Assembly (NCBI RefSeq): GCF_003668575.1
Contig: NZ_RCVZ01000001.1
Location: forward strand, 124,001-188,000
Length of the DNA stretch: 64,000 nucleotides
Direction: 5' to 3'
DNA from: Falsibacillus albus
Lineage (GTDB): Bacteria > Bacillota > Bacilli > Bacillales > DSM-25281
Within the stretch, counting starts at the first letter, position 1. Every line of letters starts with the position of its first letter. Below, one piece after another: positions 1 through 7,734 of this stretch. Under the pieces are notes generated by a model. That model had not been told where the DNA came from. It searched no databases and saw only the letters and a list, made by a program, of their open reading frames with translations. The translations under genes were made by a program, and so were the position numbers.

Positions 1-7
1 ATTGGAT

Positions 8-1609
8 ATGGGGACACTATTTTTTAATGGAACGATTTATACAATGCTCCATGAAGGTGAAACGACTGAAGCGGTTTTTTGTGAGAATGGCTGGATAACC
101 GAAATTGGTTCATTTTCCGAGCTTCAGAAAAAGTATGAAAGTAAGATCACAAAACAGGTCGATTTAAACGAAGGCATCATGTATCCTGGATTCATCGACA
201 GCCATATGCATTTAATTGGACATGGAGAAACACTGATCAGGCTGGATCTATCTGAAGTGCAATCCAAAGAAGAATTGATGCAGCTATTGATGGATAGGGC
301 GAAACTGGCCGAGGCAGGCGAATGGATCATCGGCGAAGGATGGAATGAAAACCTTTGGGACAATCAAACGGTTCCAACAAGGTTTGATCTCGATGAAGCG
401 GTCCCGGATCACCCGGTGTTGTTGAAAAGAATTTGCCGGCACGCGATTTGTGTGAACACAAAAGCGCTCAAAGAAGCCTCCATCAACGACCAATCCCAAA
501 GTCCAACCGGTGGGGTCATTGAGCGCGACGAAATGGGAAGAATCAATGGTGTATTGAAGGACCAAGCACAGGAATTGATTTTTTCGGTCATGCCCAGCGT
601 TTCGGATGCGTACTTGGAGCATGCACTTAGGGCAGGTATAGAAAATTGTTGGAGGTTTGGGCTGGTCGGAGGTCATACCGAGGATTTAAATTATTACGGT
701 GGAATGAAAAGAACGATTGAAGCATTTACAAAAGTCATTAAAGAAGAACAACGCAAATTCAAGGCGAATCTCCTCATTCACCATGAAGTGATAGAGGAAT
801 GGCAGCAAGATCGAAATATATATGAAAATGAAAGTCCATATATTGAATTCGGCGCGATGAAGATATTTGCTGATGGGGCTCTCGGAGGAAGGACGGCACT
901 CTTGAGCCACCCCTATGGGGATGATCCCGCTACAAATGGAGTTGCCATCCATACCTATGAGGATTTACTGGGACTCGTCCAAAAAGCGAGGAGCTATGGC
1001 CTTCCCGTTGCCGTCCATACCATAGGGGATTTGGCGTTTGAGCTAGTACTGGACGCCATTGAAAGCATCCCTGTCCCCTCAGGAAAACGAGACCGGTTGA
1101 TTCATGCACAAATTTTGCGGGCGGATTTAATAGAAAGAGCTAAGAGACTGCCGATCGTGCTCGATATACAGCCCAGGTTTGTAGCATCAGATTTTCCTTG
1201 GGTGATCGATAGAATCGGAGAACAAAATATGGCTTATAACTACGCTTGGAGAACATTGATTCACTCAGGGATACATTGTGCTGGCGGGTCTGATGCACCT
1301 ATAGAGCCAATCAATCCTTTGCTTGGAATATATGAAGCCGTTTCTAGAGCTTATTTTCATAAAAACGAAAAAAGTGTCCATAATCCCAAAGAAAAACTCT
1401 CCGTTTACGAAGCGATTTCCTTATTTACCAAAGGAGGGGCATATGCTGTCCACCATGAGAATTTCAGAGGGGAGATTTCAAGGGGATTCACTGCCGACTT
1501 TACCGTATTGGATAAGGATTTATTTTCAATCGATGAAGATGAAATTCCACAGACCAAGGTTTTGATGACGGTTGTGGATGAAGAAATCGTGTATCAGGCT
1601 GATTTATGA
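8..1609 (+). CDS. ytcJ: YtcJ-type metal-dependent amidohydrolase
   Basis: Predicted zinc-dependent hydrolase of the amidohydrolase superfamily (amidohydrolase 3 group); the natural substrate is not known. The N-terminal part has the metal-binding segment GFIDSHMHL near residues 58-66, and the C-terminal part has HTIGDLA, HAQ and GGSDAPIEP, which supply the later metal ligands and the catalytic Asp. About 533 residues, the usual length for the family. The ATG at 8 gives a natural N-terminus (MGTLFFNG), but a TTG at 2 is in frame and the ribosome site lies outside the window, so the true start could be upstream. It is the first gene of the ytcJ-to-thrS series of Bacillus and is followed by a terminator-like hairpin. 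Confidence 0.85.
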   Translation: MGTLFFNGTIYTMLHEGETTEAVFCENGWITEIGSFSELQKKYESKITKQVDLNEGIMYPGFIDSHMHLIGHGETLIRLDLSEVQSKEELMQLLMDRAKLAEAGEWIIGEGWNENLWDNQTVPTRFDLDEAVPDHPVLLKRICRHAICVNTKALKEASINDQSQSPTGGVIERDEMGRINGVLKDQAQELIFSVMPSVSDAYLEHALRAGIENCWRFGLVGGHTEDLNYYGGMKRTIEAFTKVIKEEQRKFKANLLIHHEVIEEWQQDRNIYENESPYIEFGAMKIFADGALGGRTALLSHPYGDDPATNGVAIHTYEDLLGLVQKARSYGLPVAVHTIGDLAFELVLDAIESIPVPSGKRDRLIHAQILRADLIERAKRLPIVLDIQPRFVASDFPWVIDRIGEQNMAYNYAWRTLIHSGIHCAGGSDAPIEPINPLLGIYEAVSRAYFHKNEKSVHNPKEKLSVYEAISLFTKGGAYAVHHENFRGEISRGFTADFTVLDKDLFSIDEDEIPQTKVLMTVVDEEIVYQADL

Positions 1610-1613
1610 AAAT

Positions 1614-1676
1614 GGGGCTGGTCATATACATTGAAGGTAATTTTCAATGTTTGATCGGTCCCTTTTTGTTTTTTGG
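1614..1676 (+). terminator. Probable terminator after ytcJ
   Basis: An 8-bp perfect inverted repeat (ACATTGAA at 1628-1635, TTCAATGT at 1643-1650) is flanked by a weaker outer pairing of GGG with CCC and followed by a T-rich tract from 1663. It lies just past the ytcJ stop codon. Confidence 0.6.
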
Positions 1677-1686
1677 ATCAAAAGGA

Positions 1687-1715
1687 TTGTCGGAAAGGTA
1701 AATACTGTTTATAAT
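1687..1715 (+). promoter_or_regulatory. SigA promoter of rarD
   Basis: TTGTCG at 1687-1692, a 17-bp spacer, and a consensus TATAAT at 1710-1715. It lies 54 bp before the rarD start and downstream of the ytcJ terminator, so rarD is probably transcribed alone. Confidence 0.7.
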
Positions 1716-1768
1716 GAAATTATTTCGAGTTCCTAAACAAAAATGTCTGACAGAATAGGAGTACACTT

Positions 1769-2686
1769 ATGGATAATCAACATCAGCGAGGAATTTTGTA
1801 CACCGCCTTTTCATACTTTATTTGGGGGATATTGCCGGTTTATTGGAAATTCCTTCATCACGTATCTTCCGACGAAATTTTAGCTAATCGAATTTTTTGG
1901 TCCTTTTGGTTCATGGCCATCATTTTGCTTGCAACAAGGAAGCTGCCCGCGTTTTTTCAGGTGGTCAAAACCATGAAGATGAGGACTCTTGCTGCCCTTA
2001 TTCTGGCCTCATTGCTCGTAAGCTGCAATTGGTTCATTTACATATGGGCCGTCAATTCAAATCAAATGGTCGAAGCAAGCCTGGGCTATTATATTAATCC
2101 CCTTGTCAGCGTCCTGCTGGGAATCTTTATTTTGAGGGAGACGATGTCAAAGGCTCAAATTGTTTCGTTCATTTTGGCTGCCGTAGGTGTATTGATTTTA
2201 ACGATTTCTTACGGTCAATTCCCTTGGATTGCATTCGGATTGGCCTTTTCATTTGGGTTATATGGGTTGGCAAAAAAAATGATAAAAGTGGACTCAGCCA
2301 TTGGATTGACACTTGAAACGATGGTGGTCGCGCCATTTGCATTCATTTATATGATTTGGATGGCAAACAGAGGAAATGCCTCCCTATTCAACGTCTCTCC
2401 GGGAACGGATTTGCTTTTGATGGGAGCCGGTGCTGCAACCGCCATTCCGCTTCTGTTCTTTGCTAAAGGAGCCCAGCGCATCCCTCTATACATGGTTGGA
2501 TTCCTTCAATACATCGCTCCGACTTTGACCTTGATTTTAGGGGTATTCATATATCGTGAACCATTTTCAAAAATCGATATGATTTCATTTTTATTCATTT
2601 GGGGAGCACTTGCCATCTTTACTGCTTCCAGGGTGAAATGGTTCAAGAAAAAACGTTTGAAGCAAAATAAAAGCTTATCGGCATAA
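1769..2686 (+). CDS. rarD: RarD-like EamA family transporter
   Basis: Integral membrane permease of the drug/metabolite transporter superfamily, RarD subfamily; the substrate is unknown (the E. coli name comes from a chloramphenicol-sensitivity phenotype). The 305-residue protein has about ten hydrophobic segments in two EamA repeats and a basic C-terminal tail (KWFKKKRLKQNK). The characteristic N-terminus is visible (YFIWGILPVYWK). The start ATG follows ATAGGAG at 1755-1761, and a good SigA promoter lies upstream. The 3' end is only 10 bp from the terminal inverted repeat of a mobile element. It is convergent with the NAD kinase gene. Confidence 0.9.
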   Translation: MDNQHQRGILYTAFSYFIWGILPVYWKFLHHVSSDEILANRIFWSFWFMAIILLATRKLPAFFQVVKTMKMRTLAALILASLLVSCNWFIYIWAVNSNQMVEASLGYYINPLVSVLLGIFILRETMSKAQIVSFILAAVGVLILTISYGQFPWIAFGLAFSFGLYGLAKKMIKVDSAIGLTLETMVVAPFAFIYMIWMANRGNASLFNVSPGTDLLLMGAGAATAIPLLFFAKGAQRIPLYMVGFLQYIAPTLTLILGVFIYREPFSKIDMISFLFIWGALAIFTASRVKWFKKKRLKQNKSLSA

Positions 2687-2784
2687 AAAAGAGGATGAGG
2701 TTGGGACAAAACTAAAATACTTCATTCTAGAGTTGAACTTATATCAGGATAAATCATATTCTAAGGATCTGATATTACACGGCT

Positions 2785-2870
2785 GTTGATTTCCGTCCAA
2801 GACTGGGGAGCCTCCTTGCTTCGCTATGGGGCCGCTAATCCCTCCGGAGTCCTTGTGCACTCCAATCAAC
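2785..2870 (-). repeat. GTTGATTGGAG-family repeat (inside MITE copy 1)
   Basis: Starts GTTGATTTCCG and ends CACTCCAATCAAC, with GGAGTC and the GCTTCGC/CCTCC blocks shared by other copies in this window. It is nested inside the larger inverted-repeat element; its ends are themselves inverted repeats. Confidence 0.7.
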
Positions 2871-2903
2871 GGCTAGAACAAACACGCTTTATCAACATCT
2901 ATT

Positions 2904-2961
2904 AAAAAATCCGAACTAATTCGAATCTAATTAAGATTCTCAATGGTAGTTCGGATTTTTA
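2904..2961. terminator. Bidirectional terminator between rarD and nadK
   Basis: A perfect stem of about 14 bp (AAAAATCCGAACTA with TAGTTCGGATTTTT) encloses a second hairpin (GAATCT with AGATTC). It is flanked by an A-tract and a T-tract, so it can end transcripts from both the rarD side and the convergent NAD kinase side. It is part of the mobile element. Confidence 0.8.
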
Positions 2962-3070
2962 TTTGACTAAAACATTATGGCCCATTGTCTTTCTTGCTAG
3001 AAGTTATTTTTTATTTCTTCCACTGTATCCAGTAGTCTCTTCGCCTCTAAGCAAGCCGGCTCCGCTTTTG

Positions 3071-3871
3071 TTATAAAAACGTTCTTTTTACTTTTTCCCA
3101 GAAGGAGTTGTCTTTTAGTTTGACGGTTTTGATTTTTTCACCGCTTAGTTTGGCTTCGATGGATTTTACGTGTTGGATGCTGAGTGCCTCGTTATCCATG
3201 CCCATGATCGGGTAGTCATTGCCGGCTTGGACTATTTTCAGCTTCAACTTTCGTTCGCCGCTGAGGATGAAGGATGATCCGAGAGTGCGGTAGCGATTAT
3301 TGTTAAGAGATGCGAGTTCGCTCACCTGGATGCATGGAAGCATCGGGTCTACTACTGCTCCATTGACAGATTTATTATAAGCCGTGCTTCCTGTAGGGGT
3401 GGCGAGGATCATTCCGTCGCCTCGAAAGGTTTCGAAGTGAAAATCATCAATGAAAACATCCATGACAAAGGTTTTGATAATGCCGGAACGGATACTGAAC
3501 TCATTCAGGCACCGGAAGGATGATCCATCATCGATTAAAATATCGATGGTTGGATATCGGCGAATTTCCACCTGTTCTTTGGTCATAGCGTCGATCATCT
3601 TAGACGTCTCGCTAATGTGAAAATCACAATACATGCTCAAATTGCCCGTCGTGGAAATTCCTGCATAAAGGGCATCTTGACGAAATCCGGTTTTCCTGAC
3701 TGCTTGCAAAAAAGTCCCATCCCCACCGACGCTGACAATGATATTCGCCTCATTGGGATTGTCAACGACATGGAAATCATAGCGGTCTGCCAATTCATAG
3801 AGTGAAGCGACTTGGTCCATCATTTGTGCATCGTGGTGGTGAAAAAAATAAAGGTTTCTGCGATCAGACAT
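3071..3871 (-). CDS. nadK: NAD kinase
   Basis: Phosphorylates NAD to NADP with ATP or polyphosphate; cytoplasmic. The GGDGT motif at residues 49-53 and the LNEF and GSTAYN motifs of the family are intact. The start chosen at 3871 (MSDRRNLYFF) has AAGGAGGA seven bases upstream and gives 266 residues, close to the second B. subtilis NAD kinase (YtdI/PpnKB). A longer frame reaching 3976 has no ribosome site and no family similarity in its first 35 residues. The gene is divergent from sppA and convergent with rarD. Confidence 0.92.
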   Translation of the reverse strand: MSDRRNLYFFHHHDAQMMDQVASLYELADRYDFHVVDNPNEANIIVSVGGDGTFLQAVRKTGFRQDALYAGISTTGNLSMYCDFHISETSKMIDAMTKEQVEIRRYPTIDILIDDGSSFRCLNEFSIRSGIIKTFVMDVFIDDFHFETFRGDGMILATPTGSTAYNKSVNGAVVDPMLPCIQVSELASLNNNRYRTLGSSFILSGERKLKLKIVQAGNDYPIMGMDNEALSIQHVKSIEAKLSGEKIKTVKLKDNSFWEKVKRTFL

Positions 3872-4028
3872 ATAGAGTTCCTCCTTCTGGTTGTTTGTGA
3901 TGATGTTTTTTACCTTTTCTCTGTGCGTTTTGTTAAAATATTCAATATGGTTTAGTTTACCATGTTCGTGAAACATTTATAAAGGATGCTCCGTATACTA
4001 AGTGTATAAAAAAAGGGAGGACAAGAAA

Positions 4029-5036
4029 ATGAACAAAAAACGATGGGGAGCCATAGCGATTGCGGCTGGTTTATTTATCGTTTCCATCGTCATGAAATTC
4101 GCTGTTTCAGCCCTGACGACGGATACTGAGGCCAGTCTTGATCAACTGTTTGCTTCGAAGGATGAGTTTTCTGAAAATGTCATTCAAGAAGGAAATAAAT
4201 CAAAGAAAATTGCCGTCCTATATGTAAATGGCGTTATTCAGGACAACGGGCAGGAAAGTTCATTGCTAAACAGTTCCGGCTACAATCATCAAAATTTCAT
4301 GAAGCAGTTGAAGCATGTACAAGAAGATGATGCAGTTAAAGGGATCATCATCCGTGTGAATTCGCCAGGCGGGGGAGTCGTTGAGTCTGCGGAAATCCAC
4401 GACAAATTATTAGAAATTGAAAAAGAAACGAAGAAACCAGTTTATGTTTCAATGGGTTCTATGGCAGCTTCAGGGGGCTATTACATATCGACTGCAGCAA
4501 ATAAAATATTTGCAAGTCGTGATACATTGACGGGATCGCTCGGTGTAATCATGGAAGGATATAATTACGGTGAACTGGCGAAAAAGCTCGGGATTGATTT
4601 TGTCACCATCAAGAGTGGTCCATATAAAGATATCATGAGCCCTACAAGACCGATGACGCAAAAGGAAAAGGATATTCTCCAAACGATGATCAATCATTCC
4701 TATGACGGCTTCGTAAGTGTGATTTCGAAAGGTAGAAACATCCCCGAGAGTAAAGTGCGTGAATTGGCAGACGGAAGGGTCTATGATGGCATTCAGGCAA
4801 AGGAACTTCATTTAATTGATGAATTTGGTTATTTTGATGATGTCGTCAAAGCGATGAAAAAAGATGAAAACATCAAAAATGCCGAGGTCATCAGCTACGG
4901 ATCGGATTTCAGCTTTCCTTCCATCTTTGGAATGAGTGCACAAAAGTTTATCAGCAGTCAATTCGAAATGGATGGAGCCATGAAGCTTTTGGAACAGCCT
5001 AATACGCCAAGATTGATGTATCTATATGCAAAATAA
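4029..5036 (+). CDS. sppA: Signal peptide peptidase SppA
   Basis: Membrane-anchored S49 serine peptidase that degrades residual signal peptides and other membrane-proximal peptides. Residues 7-28 form one hydrophobic anchor. The Ser-Lys dyad is Ser148 in SMAASGGYY and Lys200 in KSGPYKD; NSPGGGV at 111-117 is the other core motif. At 335 residues it has the typical Bacillus length. The start at 4029 follows GGGAGG; an in-frame ATG at 4002 has no ribosome site. yteJ begins 15 bp downstream, and in B. subtilis its product (SppI) binds and inhibits SppA, so the pair is likely co-expressed. Confidence 0.95.
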   Translation: MNKKRWGAIAIAAGLFIVSIVMKFAVSALTTDTEASLDQLFASKDEFSENVIQEGNKSKKIAVLYVNGVIQDNGQESSLLNSSGYNHQNFMKQLKHVQEDDAVKGIIIRVNSPGGGVVESAEIHDKLLEIEKETKKPVYVSMGSMAASGGYYISTAANKIFASRDTLTGSLGVIMEGYNYGELAKKLGIDFVTIKSGPYKDIMSPTRPMTQKEKDILQTMINHSYDGFVSVISKGRNIPESKVRELADGRVYDGIQAKELHLIDEFGYFDDVVKAMKKDENIKNAEVISYGSDFSFPSIFGMSAQKFISSQFEMDGAMKLLEQPNTPRLMYLYAK

Positions 5037-5051
5037 AAGGGGGAGGAAACG

Positions 5052-5624
5052 ATGAGTGAATTTGATGACAGACATAATCAGGAGCATTTCAGCGAAGAGT
5101 CGCAGCCGCATGAATTGACTGCGGAAGATAGCATTCGTTCAACTGAATTCCATCCTCCTGCAGAAGACGATAACCCTCTGAGCCAACTACATTTTGCAGG
5201 CTTTTGGATAAGGTTTTGGGCATACTTGCTGGATTTGATCATCATAGGCAGTATAAGCAGGTTGGTCGTTTATCCAATTTTTAAGGTGATTGGCGTTTCT
5301 CTTGATAAATCAACAGTTTTTGCTCCTGCTGCAATTGCAGGCGCTTTAGTTTTTTACCTTTACTTTGTACTGATGACCAAGCTTTCCCATCAAACGCTTG
5401 GCAAAATGGTATTCAGCTTAAAAGTCATTCCGGTAAAATCTGAAAGTTTGACATGGGGGACTGTGATTTTCAGGGAATTCATAGGAAGATATATTTCGGC
5501 AACCGTCATCATTCTCTATCTATTGGTGGCATTCATGCCCAGAAAACAAGGCCTTCACGATATTTTTGCGGATACGGCCGTCATTCATGAACGGACAATA
5601 CTATTGGAACCTGCTCGAGCATAA
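5052..5624 (+). CDS. yteJ: RDD family membrane protein, SppA inhibitor homologue
   Basis: A 190-residue membrane protein with an acidic, soluble N-terminus (about 50 residues) and an RDD domain: AGFWIRFWAYLLDLIIIG carries the Arg and Asp that name the family, followed by further hydrophobic segments and RKQGLHD near the end. The B. subtilis homologue YteJ (SppI) forms a complex with SppA and keeps it in check, in line with the tight spacing here. The start follows GGGAGGA. The stop codon lies in the loop of a terminator hairpin. Confidence 0.88.
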   Translation: MSEFDDRHNQEHFSEESQPHELTAEDSIRSTEFHPPAEDDNPLSQLHFAGFWIRFWAYLLDLIIIGSISRLVVYPIFKVIGVSLDKSTVFAPAAIAGALVFYLYFVLMTKLSHQTLGKMVFSLKVIPVKSESLTWGTVIFREFIGRYISATVIILYLLVAFMPRKQGLHDIFADTAVIHERTILLEPARA

Positions 5625-5645
5625 GGAGCAGGTTTCTTTTTTTAT
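5608..5645 (+). terminator. Terminator overlapping the yteJ stop codon
   Basis: AACCTGCTC (5608-5616) pairs perfectly with GAGCAGGTT (5626-5634) and is followed by TCTTTTTTT. The left arm is coding sequence and the TAA stop sits in the loop. It separates sppA-yteJ from ytfI-ytfJ. Confidence 0.85.
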
Positions 5646-5718
5646 GAAAGTTTTGTCCGATGGGAGTTTTAATATTGAAATATTCGGCGATAATGTAATG
5701 CTGAAAGGTAGTGTCTAT

Positions 5719-6417
5719 ATGTATATCTTTTGGATAATCGTCTTCATTTTATTATTTCTCATACTACTGATTTGGCTTACACCGCTTAATGTTTATCTTG
5801 ACTTGTATCATGGTCAGGATAACGATCATTTTCAAATCTTGCTGAAAGTATGGTTCGGCTTGATCCATTACAAAATTGATATTCCGATGGTGAGAGTGGA
5901 TGAAGATGAACCCAATATTGAAATTGATCAGAAAGTGAAAACGGGGAAGCAGGATAAGACGAAAAAAGAAACAAAAAAGAAAATTACCCCTTGGGATATC
6001 CTGAATAGCCTTCAAGATACTAAGGAGCTCATTCGGCATGTTTTCGGCATGAATGTGATCATACGAAAATTTTTAAAGAAAATAAAAGTTTTCAACCTTG
6101 AGTGGCACTCATTAATTGGCACAAAGGATGCAGCGTTGACCGGGGCATTGGTCGGGGGGATCTGGTCCGCAAAGTCCTGCATCGTTGCCTTGATCAGCAA
6201 ATATATGAAGTTGATGGACCCTCCGGTAGTTGAAGTGGTTCCTTCTTTTAATATGGCGATTTCCCAAATCTCATTAAAGTGTATGTTTAAATTCAGAATC
6301 GGGCATGCTATATTCGCAGGTTTGAAATTGATAAGGTACTGGAAAGGCGGCAAAGCCAAATTTAAAACAAAACCTTTATCTATTTTTTCCGAGGAAAAAA
6401 ACAAACATTCCGTATAG
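5719..6417 (+). CDS. ytfI: DUF2953 family membrane protein
   Basis: Protein of unknown function with an N-terminal hydrophobic helix (residues 3-22), a lysine-rich stretch around residues 75-95 and a conserved C-terminal region. It corresponds to B. subtilis YtfI, always next to ytfJ. The start at 5719 gives 232 residues and has GAAAGGTAG 10 bases upstream. Longer in-frame starts at 5566 and 5644 would lie inside yteJ or its terminator and are less likely. It is followed by ytfJ after 15 bp. Confidence 0.75.
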   Translation: MYIFWIIVFILLFLILLIWLTPLNVYLDLYHGQDNDHFQILLKVWFGLIHYKIDIPMVRVDEDEPNIEIDQKVKTGKQDKTKKETKKKITPWDILNSLQDTKELIRHVFGMNVIIRKFLKKIKVFNLEWHSLIGTKDAALTGALVGGIWSAKSCIVALISKYMKLMDPPVVEVVPSFNMAISQISLKCMFKFRIGHAIFAGLKLIRYWKGGKAKFKTKPLSIFSEEKNKHSV

Positions 6418-6432
6418 ATAAGGAGGATTCAC

Positions 6433-6909
6433 ATGTCAGAACATCCAATTCAAGGTTTAATGACAACAGCTATGGAAAGCTTAAAGGAAATGATCGATGT
6501 AAACACCATTATTGGGGACCCGGTAGAAACCCCTGATGGCAGCGTTATTTTGACAGTTTCTCGAGTAGGTTTTGGTTTTGCTGCAGGCGGCAGTGAGTTT
6601 TCAATGAACGGCAAAGGATCTCAGCAGCATTCTTCCTCAAATGGTCAGCAAAATGATCAGGGACCAAAGCATCCTTTTGGCGGAGGAAGCGGAGGAGGCG
6701 TATCCATTACGCCAATAGCGTTTCTGATTGTCAATTCCCACGGTGTTAAAATGCTCCATTTAGATGAAAGTACACATTTGTTGGAGAAAATATTGGATAT
6801 CGCTCCTAGTGCTGTGGAAAAAATTCAAAACATGATGAAAAAAGATGACAAAAAAGAAAACTCATCTCAGTCCCATCAACAACATCAAAGACAGAACTTC
6901 GAATTTTAA
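6433..6909 (+). CDS. ytfJ: Spore protein YtfJ (GerW family)
   Basis: GerW-family protein of 158 residues. In B. subtilis GerW (YtfJ) is made in the forespore and is needed for germination with L-alanine. Seen here are the conserved N-terminal core (residues 1-55), a glycine-rich linker (PFGGGSGGGVSITP, about residues 77-90), a second conserved block and a polar, Gln-rich tail. AGGAGG precedes the ATG. Its likely operon partner is ytfI. No clear SigF promoter was identified. Confidence 0.88.
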   Translation: MSEHPIQGLMTTAMESLKEMIDVNTIIGDPVETPDGSVILTVSRVGFGFAAGGSEFSMNGKGSQQHSSSNGQQNDQGPKHPFGGGSGGGVSITPIAFLIVNSHGVKMLHLDESTHLLEKILDIAPSAVEKIQNMMKKDDKKENSSQSHQQHQRQNFEF

Positions 6910-6913
6910 ACTC

Positions 6914-6953
6914 GAAGGGGCGATTCCAAACGCTTTTGGAATCGCCCCTTCTT
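6914..6953 (+). terminator. Terminator after ytfJ
   Basis: A near-perfect 17-bp stem (GAAGGGGCGATTCCAAA with TTTGGAATCGCCCCTTC) with a very short loop and a short T-run. Strong stem, weak T-tract. Confidence 0.75.
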
Positions 6954-6991
6954 AGTGCAGCAGCCTTTTCCTTCAATTCAATGGTTTTGAA

Positions 6992-7021
6992 TTGCAATAA
7001 GAGGGGACACTTCAGTATGAT
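6992..7021 (+). promoter_or_regulatory. SigA promoter of tpx
   Basis: TTGCAA at 6992-6997, 18-bp spacer, TATGAT at 7016-7021; the tpx start is 35 bp further on. Confidence 0.6.
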
Positions 7022-7055
7022 AGACATGTACTTATTTACATAGGGAGGTAAAATG

Positions 7056-7556
7056 ATGGCTTCTATTACATTTAAACAAAATCCTGTAACATTGCTTGGA
7101 AACGAAGTGAAGGTCGGGGACACTGCACCGGATTTCACAGTACTTGCGAATGATTTATCGGAAGTGACATTGAATGACTCCAAAGGACAAGTAAGAATCA
7201 TCAGCGTCGTTCCATCTATCGACACGGGTGTCTGTGATGCCCAAACGAGAAGATTCAATGAAGAAGCATCTAAGCTCGATAACGTGAAGGTTTTGACCAT
7301 TTCGGTGGATCTTCCATTTGCCCAGAAGCGCTGGTGTGCAGCGAATGGCATTGAGAATGTACAAACACTTTCCGACCATCGCGACCTTTCTTTTGGTGAA
7401 GCTTACGGCGTCCATATTAAAGAGCTTAGATTATTGGCTCGTGCTGTATTTGTCGTAGACAGCAGCAATAAAGTAACGTATGTGGAGTACGTGAGTGAAG
7501 CAACCAACCACCCGGATTATGAAGGTGCAATCGAAGCGGCGAAATCAGCTGAATAA
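7056..7556 (+). CDS. tpx: Thiol peroxidase Tpx
   Basis: Atypical 2-Cys peroxiredoxin that reduces hydroperoxides using thioredoxin; cytoplasmic antioxidant. The peroxidatic Cys60 lies in [15 protein letters not shown] and the resolving Cys94 in [11 protein letters not shown], the spacing expected for Tpx. At 166 residues it is full length. ATG codons occur at 7053 and 7056; the second is preferred because GGGAGG (7043-7048) is then seven bases away. Monocistronic, with its own promoter and a hairpin after it. Confidence 0.95.
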   Translation: MASITFKQNPVTLLGNEVKVGDTAPDFTVLANDLSEVTLNDSKGQVRIISVVPSIDTGVCDAQTRRFNEEASKLDNVKVLTISVDLPFAQKRWCAANGIENVQTLSDHRDLSFGEAYGVHIKELRLLARAVFVVDSSNKVTYVEYVSEATNHPDYEGAIEAAKSAE

Positions 7557-7571
7557 ATGATATTCTTCAAT

Positions 7572-7606
7572 AAGGGGCTGGCTCACAAGATGGGTTGGCC
7601 CCTTGC
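7572..7606 (+). terminator. Hairpin after tpx
   Basis: AAGGGGC (7572-7578) pairs with GCCCCTT (7598-7604). The following bases are only moderately T-rich, so this is a weak terminator. Confidence 0.5.
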
Positions 7607-7734
7607 TTGTTATCTGAAAAAAATCATAGTAGAATACGTTAAGGTTGATAAAAGCGAGCATCCGTCCGTGGAAATCAACTTTCCCCATCAACAATGTTAC
7701 TTACATAAACCCCAGAATGCTAGGAGTGTTGAAA

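Larger units (their letters stand above)
2697..2990. mobile_element. MITE-like element, copy 1 (GAGGNTGGGACAAAA ends)
   Basis: Non-coding element of about 290 bp. The left end is GAGGTTGGGACAAAA at 2697-2711. The right end near 2976-2990 is a decayed inverted copy preceded by CTAAAACA. Inside, in order, are a CTAGAG-containing arm, a GTTGATTTCC-to-CCAATCAAC repeat (2785-2870) and a hairpin with A- and T-tracts (2904-2961). The same parts in the same order, reverse-complemented, make up 15549-15826, which shows it is one dispersed element. No transposase is encoded, so it would have to move in trans. Confidence 0.7.

Noticed and set aside
3872-3976. 35-codon N-terminal extension of NAD kinase
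   Set aside because: No ribosome site at 3976; AAGGAGGA marks the start at 3871.
7572-7606. GGGGCTGGCTCACAA as a third GAGGNTGGGACAAAA end
   Set aside because: Similar only over six bases, with no partner end or internal blocks; it is explained by the tpx hairpin. The same holds for GGCTGG at 36899 and 57464.
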